Made by a program: the position numbers and the translations under genes. Below the pieces are notes generated by a model, which did no database searches, had not been told where the DNA came from, and saw only the letters and a list, made by a program, of their open reading frames with translations. A DNA stretch of 52,263 nt, from positions 1-52,263 of the forward strand of contig JAIBCA010000105.1 in assembly GCA_019694345.1 (NCBI GenBank). Reading direction: 5' to 3'. Below, piece after piece: positions 16,561 through 24,469 of the stretch. This DNA is from Pyrinomonadaceae bacterium (GTDB taxonomy: Bacteria; Acidobacteriota; Blastocatellia; Pyrinomonadales; Pyrinomonadaceae). Position 1 is the stretch's first letter, and each line of letters opens with the position of its first letter.

Positions 16561-18987
16561 TCATATGCTTGGTTCCTGCGAACGATCTATCGCTTCATCT
16601 TCGATCTCGCCACCCGGACTGACTGGTATATCGGCCGGATCGACGTACTTGAAACCACGCTCTTCGCTGTCGATCTCGGCTGCCGGAAACTTGTACTGCC
16701 CTGAATTCGGCGGCACGTATCCGGGGTAATCAACCCTTGAGTGATAGATCGCGACCAACGATCTGATCATTGATTCGCGGATCTGGGTCAGTTCCCTCAA
16801 GGTCAGATCACATTCGTCTAATTGGTCGTCCTGAAGGATCGCGTCAATGATCTTGGTGACGATAAAACGAATATTTTCCGGCGTTGGTTCTGCCAGACTT
16901 CGGGCTCCTGCCTCACATGAATCCGCGATCATCATGATCGCCGCTTCTTTGAACTGCGGCTTTGGGCCGGGATATCGAAAGTCATTCTCCGATATCTCCG
17001 ACGCGTCACGGGCTTCGGCCTGGGCCTTTTTAAGAAAGTAATGCAAGGTTCGCGTTCCGTGATGCTGCGGTATGAAGTCGATGATCCGCTGCGGCAAGCC
17101 CATTTCCTTACCGAGTTTCATCCCATAGGTGACGTGACTGATTATGATCTTCGCACTCTGTGTCGGCTTTAGCCGGTCATGAGGGTTCTTGGAAAGCTGA
17201 TTCTCAACATAGTGCTCGGGTGCGGCAGTCTTACCAATGTCGTGATAGAGGGCTCCGATACGGGCCAAGAGGCCGTTACCACCAACAACACGGCAGGCTT
17301 CTTCGGAAAGTTGCCCCACGGCGTGCGAATGCTGGTTGGTGCCGGGCGCCCTCATAGCCAATTGACCCAGAACCGGTAGATCGGCGTTTGAGAGTTCGAG
17401 CAGCTTTACGTCGGTCAGGATCCCGAACGTCGATTCGCAAATCGGAAGAAGAACGGCGGTCACCGCCGCCGTCATCACACCACTCGCAAGCGCACAGGCG
17501 ATAGCGAGCAATACCGTATTCAATACTATCGGCTGCTGGCTGAATGAGATAAGTGCGATCGCAAGAATGCCGCTTGCCGCTCCGACCAACCCACCCGCGA
17601 TCGTAACCGTTTGCCGGCTTCGATACCGCCCGATCCCGTAAACGGCGACAGAAGACGCGAGCGCCGCATAAACCGCAAATTCCAAGCCTCTTGGGGCCAA
17701 AAATCCGGCGATCAGTGCGGTCATAAGACCAGTGAAAAGCGCGGTCGGACGATCGGCAAGCAGCGTCATCAACAAGCTGCCGGTCGCAAATGGAACTGCG
17801 AACGCCCAGATCATGGGATCATTAAGCGGGGCCTTGATATTTTGTATTGCGGTAAAATCTGCGAGTCTAAAAAAAACGGCCATCAGGGCAGTCTGCACCA
17901 GGACCACAAAACCAAGCAAAGCAAACGTCTTTCTTGGTGACAGGGCGAGTCTCGGCACAACACCGCGATTCTGTATGAACTTCCATGCGACCCAAAAGAG
18001 TCCGCAAATTAGGATCAAAACTCCGGCAAATCGATTAAATTGTCGAGTCGACGTCGCGTAATTGCGTATCGCGGCGATCTTCGAAAGCATCGGCTGTGTG
18101 ATAATGTCTCCCTCATCGACTATCTTCTGCCCGCGTTTCAAAGATATTGCCCTCGGTTCGATACTCTCAGCCGCGGTGTTTCGAGCGGCGTCCGTTGCAA
18201 CACTGTCATACGATACGCTGGGTTCAACCAGGATCTCTGCAGCCGTATAAAATGCTTCTACCTCTTTCTGTGCAAGGCTTTTGATCGAGGCCAACCGCGT
18301 CTTAAGCTTTTCACGGGCGGCCGACAGCGGGATCCAATTGCTCTCGGGCATTTTTACGGTAGACTGCTGATTGGGCTTTGCACGGTCGAAAACGAAGACT
18401 TCGTTTTGAAAATACTGTCGATCGGAATCATCGAAAATATAACCTTCTGACGACTCCTTCAGAGCGCTCTGCACCGCCTCGATCTCGTTTCGGCTAAACG
18501 GTCGCGAGGCAAGAGTCTTTCCAACGTCGGGCCCGCCGGCACCGGACCAATGAGTTTCGGCCTTCGAATCGGAATTAGAGGGTTTTGAATTAGGCGCTTC
18601 GTTGCCGTGACGTTGAAGTTTTTCCCAAGATGACAAAAACTGCTGAACCGCCTGATCTGATTTATTCGATTCGTAGCGGAAGATCGGTTTGACTGCATTT
18701 CTGGCATCGAGCCTGAGTCTTTCTGATTCATCAATATCGACAAAGTAAACGTCCGCAGGGGCGATTATGCTCTCGCGTGCGATCTCGCCCTCCTTATACA
18801 ACTGCTCACTTGACGCCCGCCAGATCGGATTGTGGATCAAGAGCGTGGTAAATAGGCAAAGCGCGGCGAAACCGATCCAAAATTGCTGATCGGCAGAAAG
18901 GCGTTTGAATGGCGCGGCCAAAAGCCCAAAGAGCTTTTCCCGCCGCCTTTCGAACGGCGTCTTCATGTCCTGTATCCGCTTGCTCAT
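16561..18987 (-). CDS. PgpH-like 7TM-HD phosphohydrolase (c-di-AMP phosphodiesterase)
   Basis: The 808-residue protein follows the 7TMR-HDED / 7TM / HD layout. A single TM helix lies at about 37-53, an extracytoplasmic region with GEIARESIIAPADV at 67-80 and GQKIVDEGDIIT at 286-297 extends to about 310, seven TM helices span about 318-515, and the cytoplasmic HD domain covers about 530-760. The metal site is complete: H in NQHSHAV (about 552-556), HD in ALYHDIGK (582-583), ISHV, and QHHG. Family members such as Listeria PgpH degrade c-di-AMP. The usual phoH/ybeY partners are absent here; hflX is 7 bp upstream. A polar C-terminal extension of about 45 residues is extra. Confidence 0.9.
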   Translation of the reverse strand: MSKRIQDMKTPFERRREKLFGLLAAPFKRLSADQQFWIGFAALCLFTTLLIHNPIWRASSEQLYKEGEIARESIIAPADVYFVDIDESERLRLDARNAVKPIFRYESNKSDQAVQQFLSSWEKLQRHGNEAPNSKPSNSDSKAETHWSGAGGPDVGKTLASRPFSRNEIEAVQSALKESSEGYIFDDSDRQYFQNEVFVFDRAKPNQQSTVKMPESNWIPLSAAREKLKTRLASIKSLAQKEVEAFYTAAEILVEPSVSYDSVATDAARNTAAESIEPRAISLKRGQKIVDEGDIITQPMLSKIAAIRNYATSTRQFNRFAGVLILICGLFWVAWKFIQNRGVVPRLALSPRKTFALLGFVVLVQTALMAVFFRLADFTAIQNIKAPLNDPMIWAFAVPFATGSLLMTLLADRPTALFTGLMTALIAGFLAPRGLEFAVYAALASSVAVYGIGRYRSRQTVTIAGGLVGAASGILAIALISFSQQPIVLNTVLLAIACALASGVMTAAVTAVLLPICESTFGILTDVKLLELSNADLPVLGQLAMRAPGTNQHSHAVGQLSEEACRVVGGNGLLARIGALYHDIGKTAAPEHYVENQLSKNPHDRLKPTQSAKIIISHVTYGMKLGKEMGLPQRIIDFIPQHHGTRTLHYFLKKAQAEARDASEISENDFRYPGPKPQFKEAAIMMIADSCEAGARSLAEPTPENIRFIVTKIIDAILQDDQLDECDLTLRELTQIRESMIRSLVAIYHSRVDYPGYVPPNSGQYKFPAAEIDSEERGFKYVDPADIPVSPGGEIEDEAIDRSQEPSI

Positions 18988-18994
18988 TTATCGT

Positions 18995-20614
18995 CTACAC
19001 TTCCACCATACTCGAACCCTTCGAGCCGAATTCCAAAGATGCGGCATCACCGAATTCCGGCCGCGGCACCGAAATGATCTTTCCGATCGATTCGACCATT
19101 GGTCGCAAAGATTCGCGGCGAATAGCTGAAATTGCCACGCAATGCGTTCCGCTGTCAAGCTCGATCTGCCTGGCCAACCGCCTGAGTTCACCGGCCGGCA
19201 CCAGATCCGACTTGTTCAAAACAATAAGCTGAGGTATCTCGTTGTACGCCAGGTCGCCTAAGATCTTTCCGACCGATCCGATCTGCTGCATCACGCGGGG
19301 ATTTGAGGCATCAACGACATGCACAAGGAGGTCGCTGTCCGATATCTCTTCGAGAGTCGCCCGAAACGCCGAAACAAGTGCTTCGGGCAGGTCGCGAATA
19401 AACCCGACAGTGTCATTTATGATAACTTCTTGGTCGTAAGGCAGCCTCAAACGTCTCGATGTCGGGTCCAGCGTGGCGAACATCTTCTTCTCAGCATATA
19501 CATCGCTTTGGGTCAGGCTGTTAAGCAAGGTTGATTTCCCGGCATTCGTGTATCCGACGAGTGAGATGATCGGAAGGTGTCTCTGAACGCGTTTCTTTCG
19601 TCTTTCCTGACGCTGATGGCCGAGGCTGTCGACCTGTCTTTCGAGTTGAGCGATCCGGTCGCGAACGCGGCGCCGATCGGTTTCGAGCTTGGTCTCGCCA
19701 GGACCGCGACCGCCGATGCCGCCCGCCAATCTTGAGAACGCCGAGTTTTGGCCGATGACAAGCCTCGGTAACAGATATTTCAGTTGAGCAAGCTCGACTT
19801 GCAGTTTACCCTCGCGGCTCTGAGCACGTTGAGCGAAAATATCGAGGATCAGCTGCGGGCGGTCGATCACTTTCAATTCGGTCGCATCGCTCAGGCTGCG
19901 GACCTGCGCCGGTGACAGTTCAGTGTCAAAGACAAGAATATCGGCCCCAAGCCGCATTGATCGGATCAACAGGTCGTCCAATTTACCCTTTCCGAGCACA
20001 GTCTTAGGGTCGATCCGAGGACGTCGCTGAATGATCGTGTCCAGGATCACGACATCGGCAGATGCGGCAAGTTCATTTAATTCAGCGATCGACTCTTCCG
20101 CCGATTCGACATCACCGGTCGTCACACCGACTAGGATCGCTCGATCGCGTCCCGTCTGCCGCGTTCGGGCGGTCAGGCGGATACGCGCCATTTCGTCCTC
20201 AAGCGAGTTGATCAACGACACAAAATCGGTGTCCAACTGTGAAGGAATGTTCGGTTCAAGGAAGGCGTATGGCAGTGATTGTGATTCGGCCTCGAGATTC
20301 TCGGCATTGGTGGGCACAAGATGCGCGGAGTAGACGAGTCCCGGAAGTCCGTCCTTTCGGTCAACCAGGATAATTGACATCAGGTCCAATCGAAGCAGGG
20401 CAAGATCGGTGAGATCGTCCTGGGTCAGCTTTTCGCCCAATAGATGCGTATGAACGCATCGAAGGCCGCGAAAGCGGTCTTCAGATACGCGGGCTCGGCC
20501 GAAATCCGGCAATTCAATGCCCTTCGCCGTTCCGACCATGACATACTCGATCTGACCTTTTCGGTTGATCAAAACGCCCACCTGACGCCCGGTTTCGTGC
20601 GAGATCTCTGACAT
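18995..20614 (-). CDS. hflX: GTPase HflX (start uncertain, see upstream extension)
   Basis: HflX binds the 50S subunit and rescues or splits stalled or hibernating ribosomes. From the first ATG the protein has 539 residues. It contains the N-terminal HflX domain (ILDTIIQRRPRIDPKTVLGKGK, then ELSPAQVRSL), the Gly-rich linker GGIGGRGPGETKLE, a coiled coil, and the G domain: G1 GYTNAGKST, G3 DTVGF, G4 NKSD. An extra N-terminal domain of about 150 residues, as in long HflX proteins (GRQVGVLINRKGQIEYV), is present. That domain begins upstream of this ATG in related proteins, and the conserved residues are indeed encoded there (20615-20734) without a standard start codon. Upstream of the pgpH-like gene by 7 bp. 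Confidence 0.93.
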   Translation of the reverse strand: MSEISHETGRQVGVLINRKGQIEYVMVGTAKGIELPDFGRARVSEDRFRGLRCVHTHLLGEKLTQDDLTDLALLRLDLMSIILVDRKDGLPGLVYSAHLVPTNAENLEAESQSLPYAFLEPNIPSQLDTDFVSLINSLEDEMARIRLTARTRQTGRDRAILVGVTTGDVESAEESIAELNELAASADVVILDTIIQRRPRIDPKTVLGKGKLDDLLIRSMRLGADILVFDTELSPAQVRSLSDATELKVIDRPQLILDIFAQRAQSREGKLQVELAQLKYLLPRLVIGQNSAFSRLAGGIGGRGPGETKLETDRRRVRDRIAQLERQVDSLGHQRQERRKKRVQRHLPIISLVGYTNAGKSTLLNSLTQSDVYAEKKMFATLDPTSRRLRLPYDQEVIINDTVGFIRDLPEALVSAFRATLEEISDSDLLVHVVDASNPRVMQQIGSVGKILGDLAYNEIPQLIVLNKSDLVPAGELRRLARQIELDSGTHCVAISAIRRESLRPMVESIGKIISVPRPEFGDAASLEFGSKGSSMVEV

Positions 20615-20752
20615 TTGCCGAGCAAGTTCCGGCGAAACAACCGTATCAGGCGCGACCCTCCTGGTACCGAGTTTTTCGATACGTTTCAGTTGATTGTGCT
20701 TTAGGCCGCGAGTAAAGCCGTGGACTATACTAATATCTCAAAAAACCTCCAT
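20615..20752 (-). other. hflX: Open in-frame N-terminal extension of hflX with a non-standard start
   Basis: Directly upstream of the hflX ATG, in frame, 40 codons from 20734 to 20615 encode HGFTRGLKHNQLKRIEKL and then RRVAPDTVVSPELARQ, which matches the conserved start of long HflX proteins (pattern GL.. Q.KRLE.LYRRR.PPD..V.PELAR). There is no ATG, GTG or TTG in this stretch. The first candidate is ATT at 20734, 11 bases after a GGAGG at 20750-20746. An in-frame ATG at 20752 (overlapping the GGAGG) is followed by GAG GTT TTT and then a TGA stop before this region. AUU initiation, TGA readthrough or a mutation are all possible. Confidence 0.6.
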
Positions 20753-20837
20753 GCGAACGCTAATTATAGCACTCCGCGGCCGTCTTTTGTGTTGAAGGGG
20801 CTTCCGGTTTCATGATTGTGGTTCCGTCAGTGATACA

Positions 20838-21476
20838 ATGCCGGGTATGCAGGCACGAACTCGTCGACAGCGTGAAGTCCTTGACTTCATCACTGGTTTC
20901 ATCGATTCGCACGGCTACAGGCCGTCATATTCGATGATCGCACGTAATTTCGGGCTGAGATCGCGGGGGGGCATCGAACGAATAGTGTCGGAACTTGAAT
21001 CACAGGGGCTTCTGACTCGTGAACGGGTCGATGGCCATTTTTCGATCGAGGTCAACCCGTCCGACAATTTCCGTGCGGCATCCGGCGGAGTTCTTATTGA
21101 CTGGCTGGACGCTCCTTGTGAACATAACCGCGAACCTTGGGAATTGCATCCCGTAATACTGCCGGAATTCATCCTCGGCTATCAGACCCCAGAGCGTATC
21201 CGCGCGTTTCGTGTCGTTGATGATGCTCTCGAACGTTCGGGCATCAATGAAGACGACATCGTGCTCATCGAACTGCGCAAATTTGTTCGCGACGGTACCA
21301 TCGTCGTTGCCGTTGTCGACGGTAATTCGACATACCTTCGAAAATATTTCCGTACCGGCTCTGATATTGAACTTAGATCGGGTTCGGATGGTGATAATGA
21401 GGACAATATCCGACGGCCTGCCGACCGCGTTGAGATATTGGGGGTTTATCGGACACACATCAGACCGATCGCCTAG
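20838..21476 (+). CDS. LexA-like protein lacking the autoprotease dyad
   Basis: The 212-residue protein has a LexA-type winged helix at 5-70: RQREVLDFITGFI, then the turn YRPSYSMIARNFGLRS, then IERIVSELESQGLL. A C-terminal domain that aligns with the LexA/S24 fold follows at about 105-205. Aligning VVDDALERSGINEDDIVLI (126-144) with the LexA segment around its catalytic Ser puts Ala130 at the Ser position. In TIVVAVVDGNSTYLRKYF the catalytic Lys becomes Leu167. If this alignment is right the protein cannot cleave itself, so it would not be an ordinary SOS repressor. It is divergent from hflX and stands alone. A second ATG at 20847 is also possible. Confidence 0.75.
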   Translation: MPGMQARTRRQREVLDFITGFIDSHGYRPSYSMIARNFGLRSRGGIERIVSELESQGLLTRERVDGHFSIEVNPSDNFRAASGGVLIDWLDAPCEHNREPWELHPVILPEFILGYQTPERIRAFRVVDDALERSGINEDDIVLIELRKFVRDGTIVVAVVDGNSTYLRKYFRTGSDIELRSGSDGDNEDNIRRPADRVEILGVYRTHIRPIA

Positions 21477-21611
21477 TCGGCGTCGGGACGCTATCCCAAC
21501 CCGTACGCCGGCATCGGTTAATTTGCCCTTAACCGAGTTTTTCGTCATACTTTTCTATTCGCGGTCTTACATCAATCGATCACAATACGATCGAAACGAC
21601 TACCGCACAAT

Positions 21612-23054
21612 ATGAGTCATACACCAACACCAAACGCAAGTTACAGCCTCACCTTACGTGTCCGGATCCACAATCGCCCCGGAAAACTCGGCGAAATAAC
21701 CACCGCTATCGGGAAGGCCGGCGGTGACATTGAGGGCATCGACATTGTCAGTGTCGGAAAGGACTTTTTGATCCGCGACATTACAGTAAATGCCGCCAGC
21801 GAGTCACACTCGCAGCAGATCGTTGAGTCGGTCAGGGACATTGACGGCGTCGATGTCGTCAACGTCTCGGACCGGACCTTTTTAATGCATCTCGGCGGCA
21901 AGATCGAGGTCACGTCGAAGATGCAGTTAAAAACACGATCAGATCTCTCGATGGCTTATACCCCCGGGGTCGCGCGCGTTTGCCAGGCGATCGAGAAGGA
22001 TCCCGAAAAGGCCTTTAATCTCACTATCAAAAAGAATACCGTCGCTGTAGTCTCAGACGGTACTGCGGTACTCGGGCTCGGAGATATCGGTCCGGCCGCG
22101 GCAATGCCGGTAATGGAAGGCAAGTGTCAACTGTTCAAGGAATTCGGCGGCGTCGACGCATTCCCGATCTGCCTGAACACTAAGGATCCGCACGAGATAA
22201 TCGAGACGATAAAGAATATTTCGGTTGCGTTTGGCGGGATAAATCTCGAGGACATCTCGGCCCCGCGTTGTTTTGAGATCGAGGATCGGCTGAAAGAAGA
22301 ATTGGATATTCCGGTCTTTCACGACGACCAACATGGCACCGCGGTCGTGGTGCTCGCGGCCCTCATCAATGCCTTGAAGATCGTCAATAAGAATATGGAG
22401 GATGTCAAGGTCGTCGTGAATGGGATCGGCGCCGCCGGCGTCGCTTGCTCCAAGATCGTAATGGCGGCGGGCGTAAAGAACATCATCGGTTGTGACACGA
22501 CCGGTGCAATTTTCAACGGCCGCAAAGAGAACATGAATTGGGTCAAGGACTGGTATGCCCGCAACACCAATCCGGAAAATGAGCAGGGTACCATCCACGA
22601 GGTGATAAAAGGCGCGGACGTATTTTTCGGGCTTTCGGCCCCCGGCGTGATCGATGTCAATGACCTCGCCAACATGGCTAAGGACCCAATAGTTTTCGCG
22701 ATGTCCAATCCGACCCCTGAGATCATGCCTGAGGATGCGGCAGGACACGTAGCCGTGATGGCGACGGGGCGATCGGATTACCCGAATCAGATCAATAACG
22801 TATTGTGTTTTCCGGGTATTTTCCGAGGAGCACTGAATTGTCGTGCATCGCGCATCAATGAGGAAATGAAACTCGCGGCCGCCCACGCGATCGCCGAGAT
22901 CATCGGGCCCGATGAACTACACGCGGATTACATCATTCCGTCGGTCTTTGACCGGCGTGTAGGTGACGCCGTTGCCGCGCGCGTCGAAGAGGCCGCCTAT
23001 CGGACCGGCGTGGCCCGACGCCATCGCTCGGCGGTTGATGGTGATCTAATCTAA
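21612..23054 (+). CDS. NAD(P)-dependent malic enzyme with N-terminal ACT domain
   Basis: Malic enzyme decarboxylates malate to pyruvate with reduction of NAD(P). The 480-residue protein has an ACT domain at about 10-85 (RVRIHNRPGKLGEITTAIG), then the malic domain with SMAYTPGVARVC (about 113-124), the catalytic Lys/Tyr region, and VFHDDQHGTAVV (about 234-245, metal-binding Asp residues). The NAD domain has VNGIGAAGVA (about 273-282) and ALSNPTPE-like AMSNPTPE (about 362). The short malic enzyme with a fused ACT domain probably senses an amino acid or other small effector. Monocistronic. Confidence 0.93.
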   Translation: MSHTPTPNASYSLTLRVRIHNRPGKLGEITTAIGKAGGDIEGIDIVSVGKDFLIRDITVNAASESHSQQIVESVRDIDGVDVVNVSDRTFLMHLGGKIEVTSKMQLKTRSDLSMAYTPGVARVCQAIEKDPEKAFNLTIKKNTVAVVSDGTAVLGLGDIGPAAAMPVMEGKCQLFKEFGGVDAFPICLNTKDPHEIIETIKNISVAFGGINLEDISAPRCFEIEDRLKEELDIPVFHDDQHGTAVVVLAALINALKIVNKNMEDVKVVVNGIGAAGVACSKIVMAAGVKNIIGCDTTGAIFNGRKENMNWVKDWYARNTNPENEQGTIHEVIKGADVFFGLSAPGVIDVNDLANMAKDPIVFAMSNPTPEIMPEDAAGHVAVMATGRSDYPNQINNVLCFPGIFRGALNCRASRINEEMKLAAAHAIAEIIGPDELHADYIIPSVFDRRVGDAVAARVEEAAYRTGVARRHRSAVDGDLI

Positions 23055-23083
23055 TTCACGACAAAAGTCTTACATTCGATCCG

Positions 23084-23109
23084 GCAATTGTTTGATAATA
23101 TTGCAATTG
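23084..23109. repeat. Direct repeat GCAATTG upstream of the TrhA-like gene
   Basis: GCAATTG occurs at 23084-23090 and 23103-23109, 19 bases apart, flanking GATAATAT, a possible -10. CAATTG is itself palindromic, so each copy could be a half or whole operator. The second copy ends 4 bases before the ATG. Weak evidence. Confidence 0.25.
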
Positions 23110-23113
23110 TAAG

Positions 23114-23782
23114 ATGACCAAGCGAATCAAGAATCATTTGTACGAACTCCCGGTCGAGGAGTTTGCCAACACGCTTACGCACGGGTTTGGCTTCTTATTG
23201 AGTATCCTTGGGTTTTTGACTCTGGCTGCTCTCTCCTGGCTTCGGGGCGATCCGATAGTCATCGTCGGTAGCATCGTTTACGGCATCTCTCTTGTGGTGC
23301 TTTACGGAGCCTCAACAGCCTATCACAGCGTACTTTCCCATAGAGCGAAGAAGAATCTACAGATCGTTGATCACTGCTGCATATATCTGCTTATTGCTGG
23401 CAGCTATACGCCATTTGGCCTTGTAATTGCCGGAGACGATTTCGGCCGCAATCTACTCGCGGCGGTCTGGGCATTCGCGGTGATCGGTATCGTCATTAAA
23501 CTTATTATTCGCGACCGTTGGCCGGCCCTGAACGTATTGTCGTACTTGGTAATGGGCTGGCTTGGAGTCTTTGCTGTACAACCGTTACTGCAAGTGCTGG
23601 GCGTTGTTCCGGTTGCTCTCACGATCGCCGGCGGCGTTGCTTATTCGCTGGGAGTGATCTTTTTTCCCTGGAAGAGCATCAAGCACCATCACGCCATCTT
23701 TCACATATTCATTCTGGCCGGTAGTATTATCCACTTTGCCGCGATCACTCTGTATGTGATCCCTCACGCTGCGAACTTATAA
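23114..23782 (+). CDS. Hemolysin III / TrhA family (PAQR) membrane protein
   Basis: A 222-residue protein with seven membrane helices and the family's motifs: EEFANTLTHGFGF near 15-27 (conserved E, N, H), the STAYHS motif at about 70-75, DHCCIYLLIAGSYTPF at about 87-102, and HHHAIFHIF near 195 with the zinc-site histidines. Such proteins are called hemolysin III in annotations, but TrhA in E. coli has been linked to membrane-energy homeostasis, and PAQR proteins are Zn-dependent ceramidase-like hydrolases. Its last 19 bases overlap the end of the convergent response-regulator gene. Confidence 0.9.
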   Translation: MTKRIKNHLYELPVEEFANTLTHGFGFLLSILGFLTLAALSWLRGDPIVIVGSIVYGISLVVLYGASTAYHSVLSHRAKKNLQIVDHCCIYLLIAGSYTPFGLVIAGDDFGRNLLAAVWAFAVIGIVIKLIIRDRWPALNVLSYLVMGWLGVFAVQPLLQVLGVVPVALTIAGGVAYSLGVIFFPWKSIKHHHAIFHIFILAGSIIHFAAITLYVIPHAANL

Positions 23783-24447
23783 CCGAGGCCGTGAACTGTC
23801 TGGATGAACTGCGGATGTCGTGGATTCTCTTCCAGCTTCTGACGGAGCCAAGCAATGTGCACATCGACCGTTCTGGTCGTGGGCATGGCATCGTAGCCCC
23901 AAACGGCATCGAGCAGCTGGTCTCGCGAATGAACATTCCCTCGGTTGTCGATCAAATAATGTAGTAGTTTGAATTCCATTGCCGAAAGGTCGATCCGTTC
24001 CCCCATCTTTGACACCTCGGCACGCTTAAAATCTATCGAGACGGATCCGAAACGAAACACTTCGGCATTTATGCCGTTGGTCTGATTAGGCGATCGGCGA
24101 AGAAGCGCCTCGATCCGCGCAAGTAGCTCCAACACCTCGAACGGCTTGGTCAGATAGTCATCCGCTCCAAGTTTCAGGCCGAGCACCTTATCGATCGTCT
24201 CCCCCTTTGCGGTGAGCATTAGGATCGGCGTTGCGACCCCCTTTTGTCTCAGGTCGCGTGCAACGTCGTAACCATTCTTCTTTGGCAACATTACGTCCAG
24301 GATGATGAGGTCAAATTTGCCGCCAAGCGCCGCCTTCAATCCAGCCAAACCGTCCGTAGCTGATTCTACCTCGAACCCCTCGCTAACCAATCGGTCGGTG
24401 AGTGTAAGGATCAATCCGGGTTCATCTTCGACTAGTAGGATCGTCAT
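23764..24447 (-). CDS. OmpR/PhoB-family response regulator
   Basis: A 227-residue regulator with a receiver domain (1-115) and a winged-helix output domain (about 130-225). The acidic pocket is ED at 7-8, phospho-Asp D51 in LDVMLP, T79 and K101 in KPF. The output domain has FKLLHYLIDNRGNVHSRDQLL and RTVDVHIAWLRQKLE, with the VHGLGYKF wing. I choose ATG 24447 because the family starts M-T-I-L-L-V-E-D-E; an in-frame upstream start at 24540 would overlap the kinase gene and add 31 non-conserved residues. It lies 22 bp after the histidine kinase gene, so the two form a cognate pair. Confidence 0.93.
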   Translation of the reverse strand: MTILLVEDEPGLILTLTDRLVSEGFEVESATDGLAGLKAALGGKFDLIILDVMLPKKNGYDVARDLRQKGVATPILMLTAKGETIDKVLGLKLGADDYLTKPFEVLELLARIEALLRRSPNQTNGINAEVFRFGSVSIDFKRAEVSKMGERIDLSAMEFKLLHYLIDNRGNVHSRDQLLDAVWGYDAMPTTRTVDVHIAWLRQKLEENPRHPQFIQTVHGLGYKFAA

Positions 24448-24469
24448 ATTTGAGCTGCATTTTTGGCAA

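Noticed and set aside
20738..20752. Programmed frameshift at the T6 run before hflX
   Set aside because: Both +1 and -1 shifts at this run reach a stop within five codons, so a shift would not enter the conserved frame.
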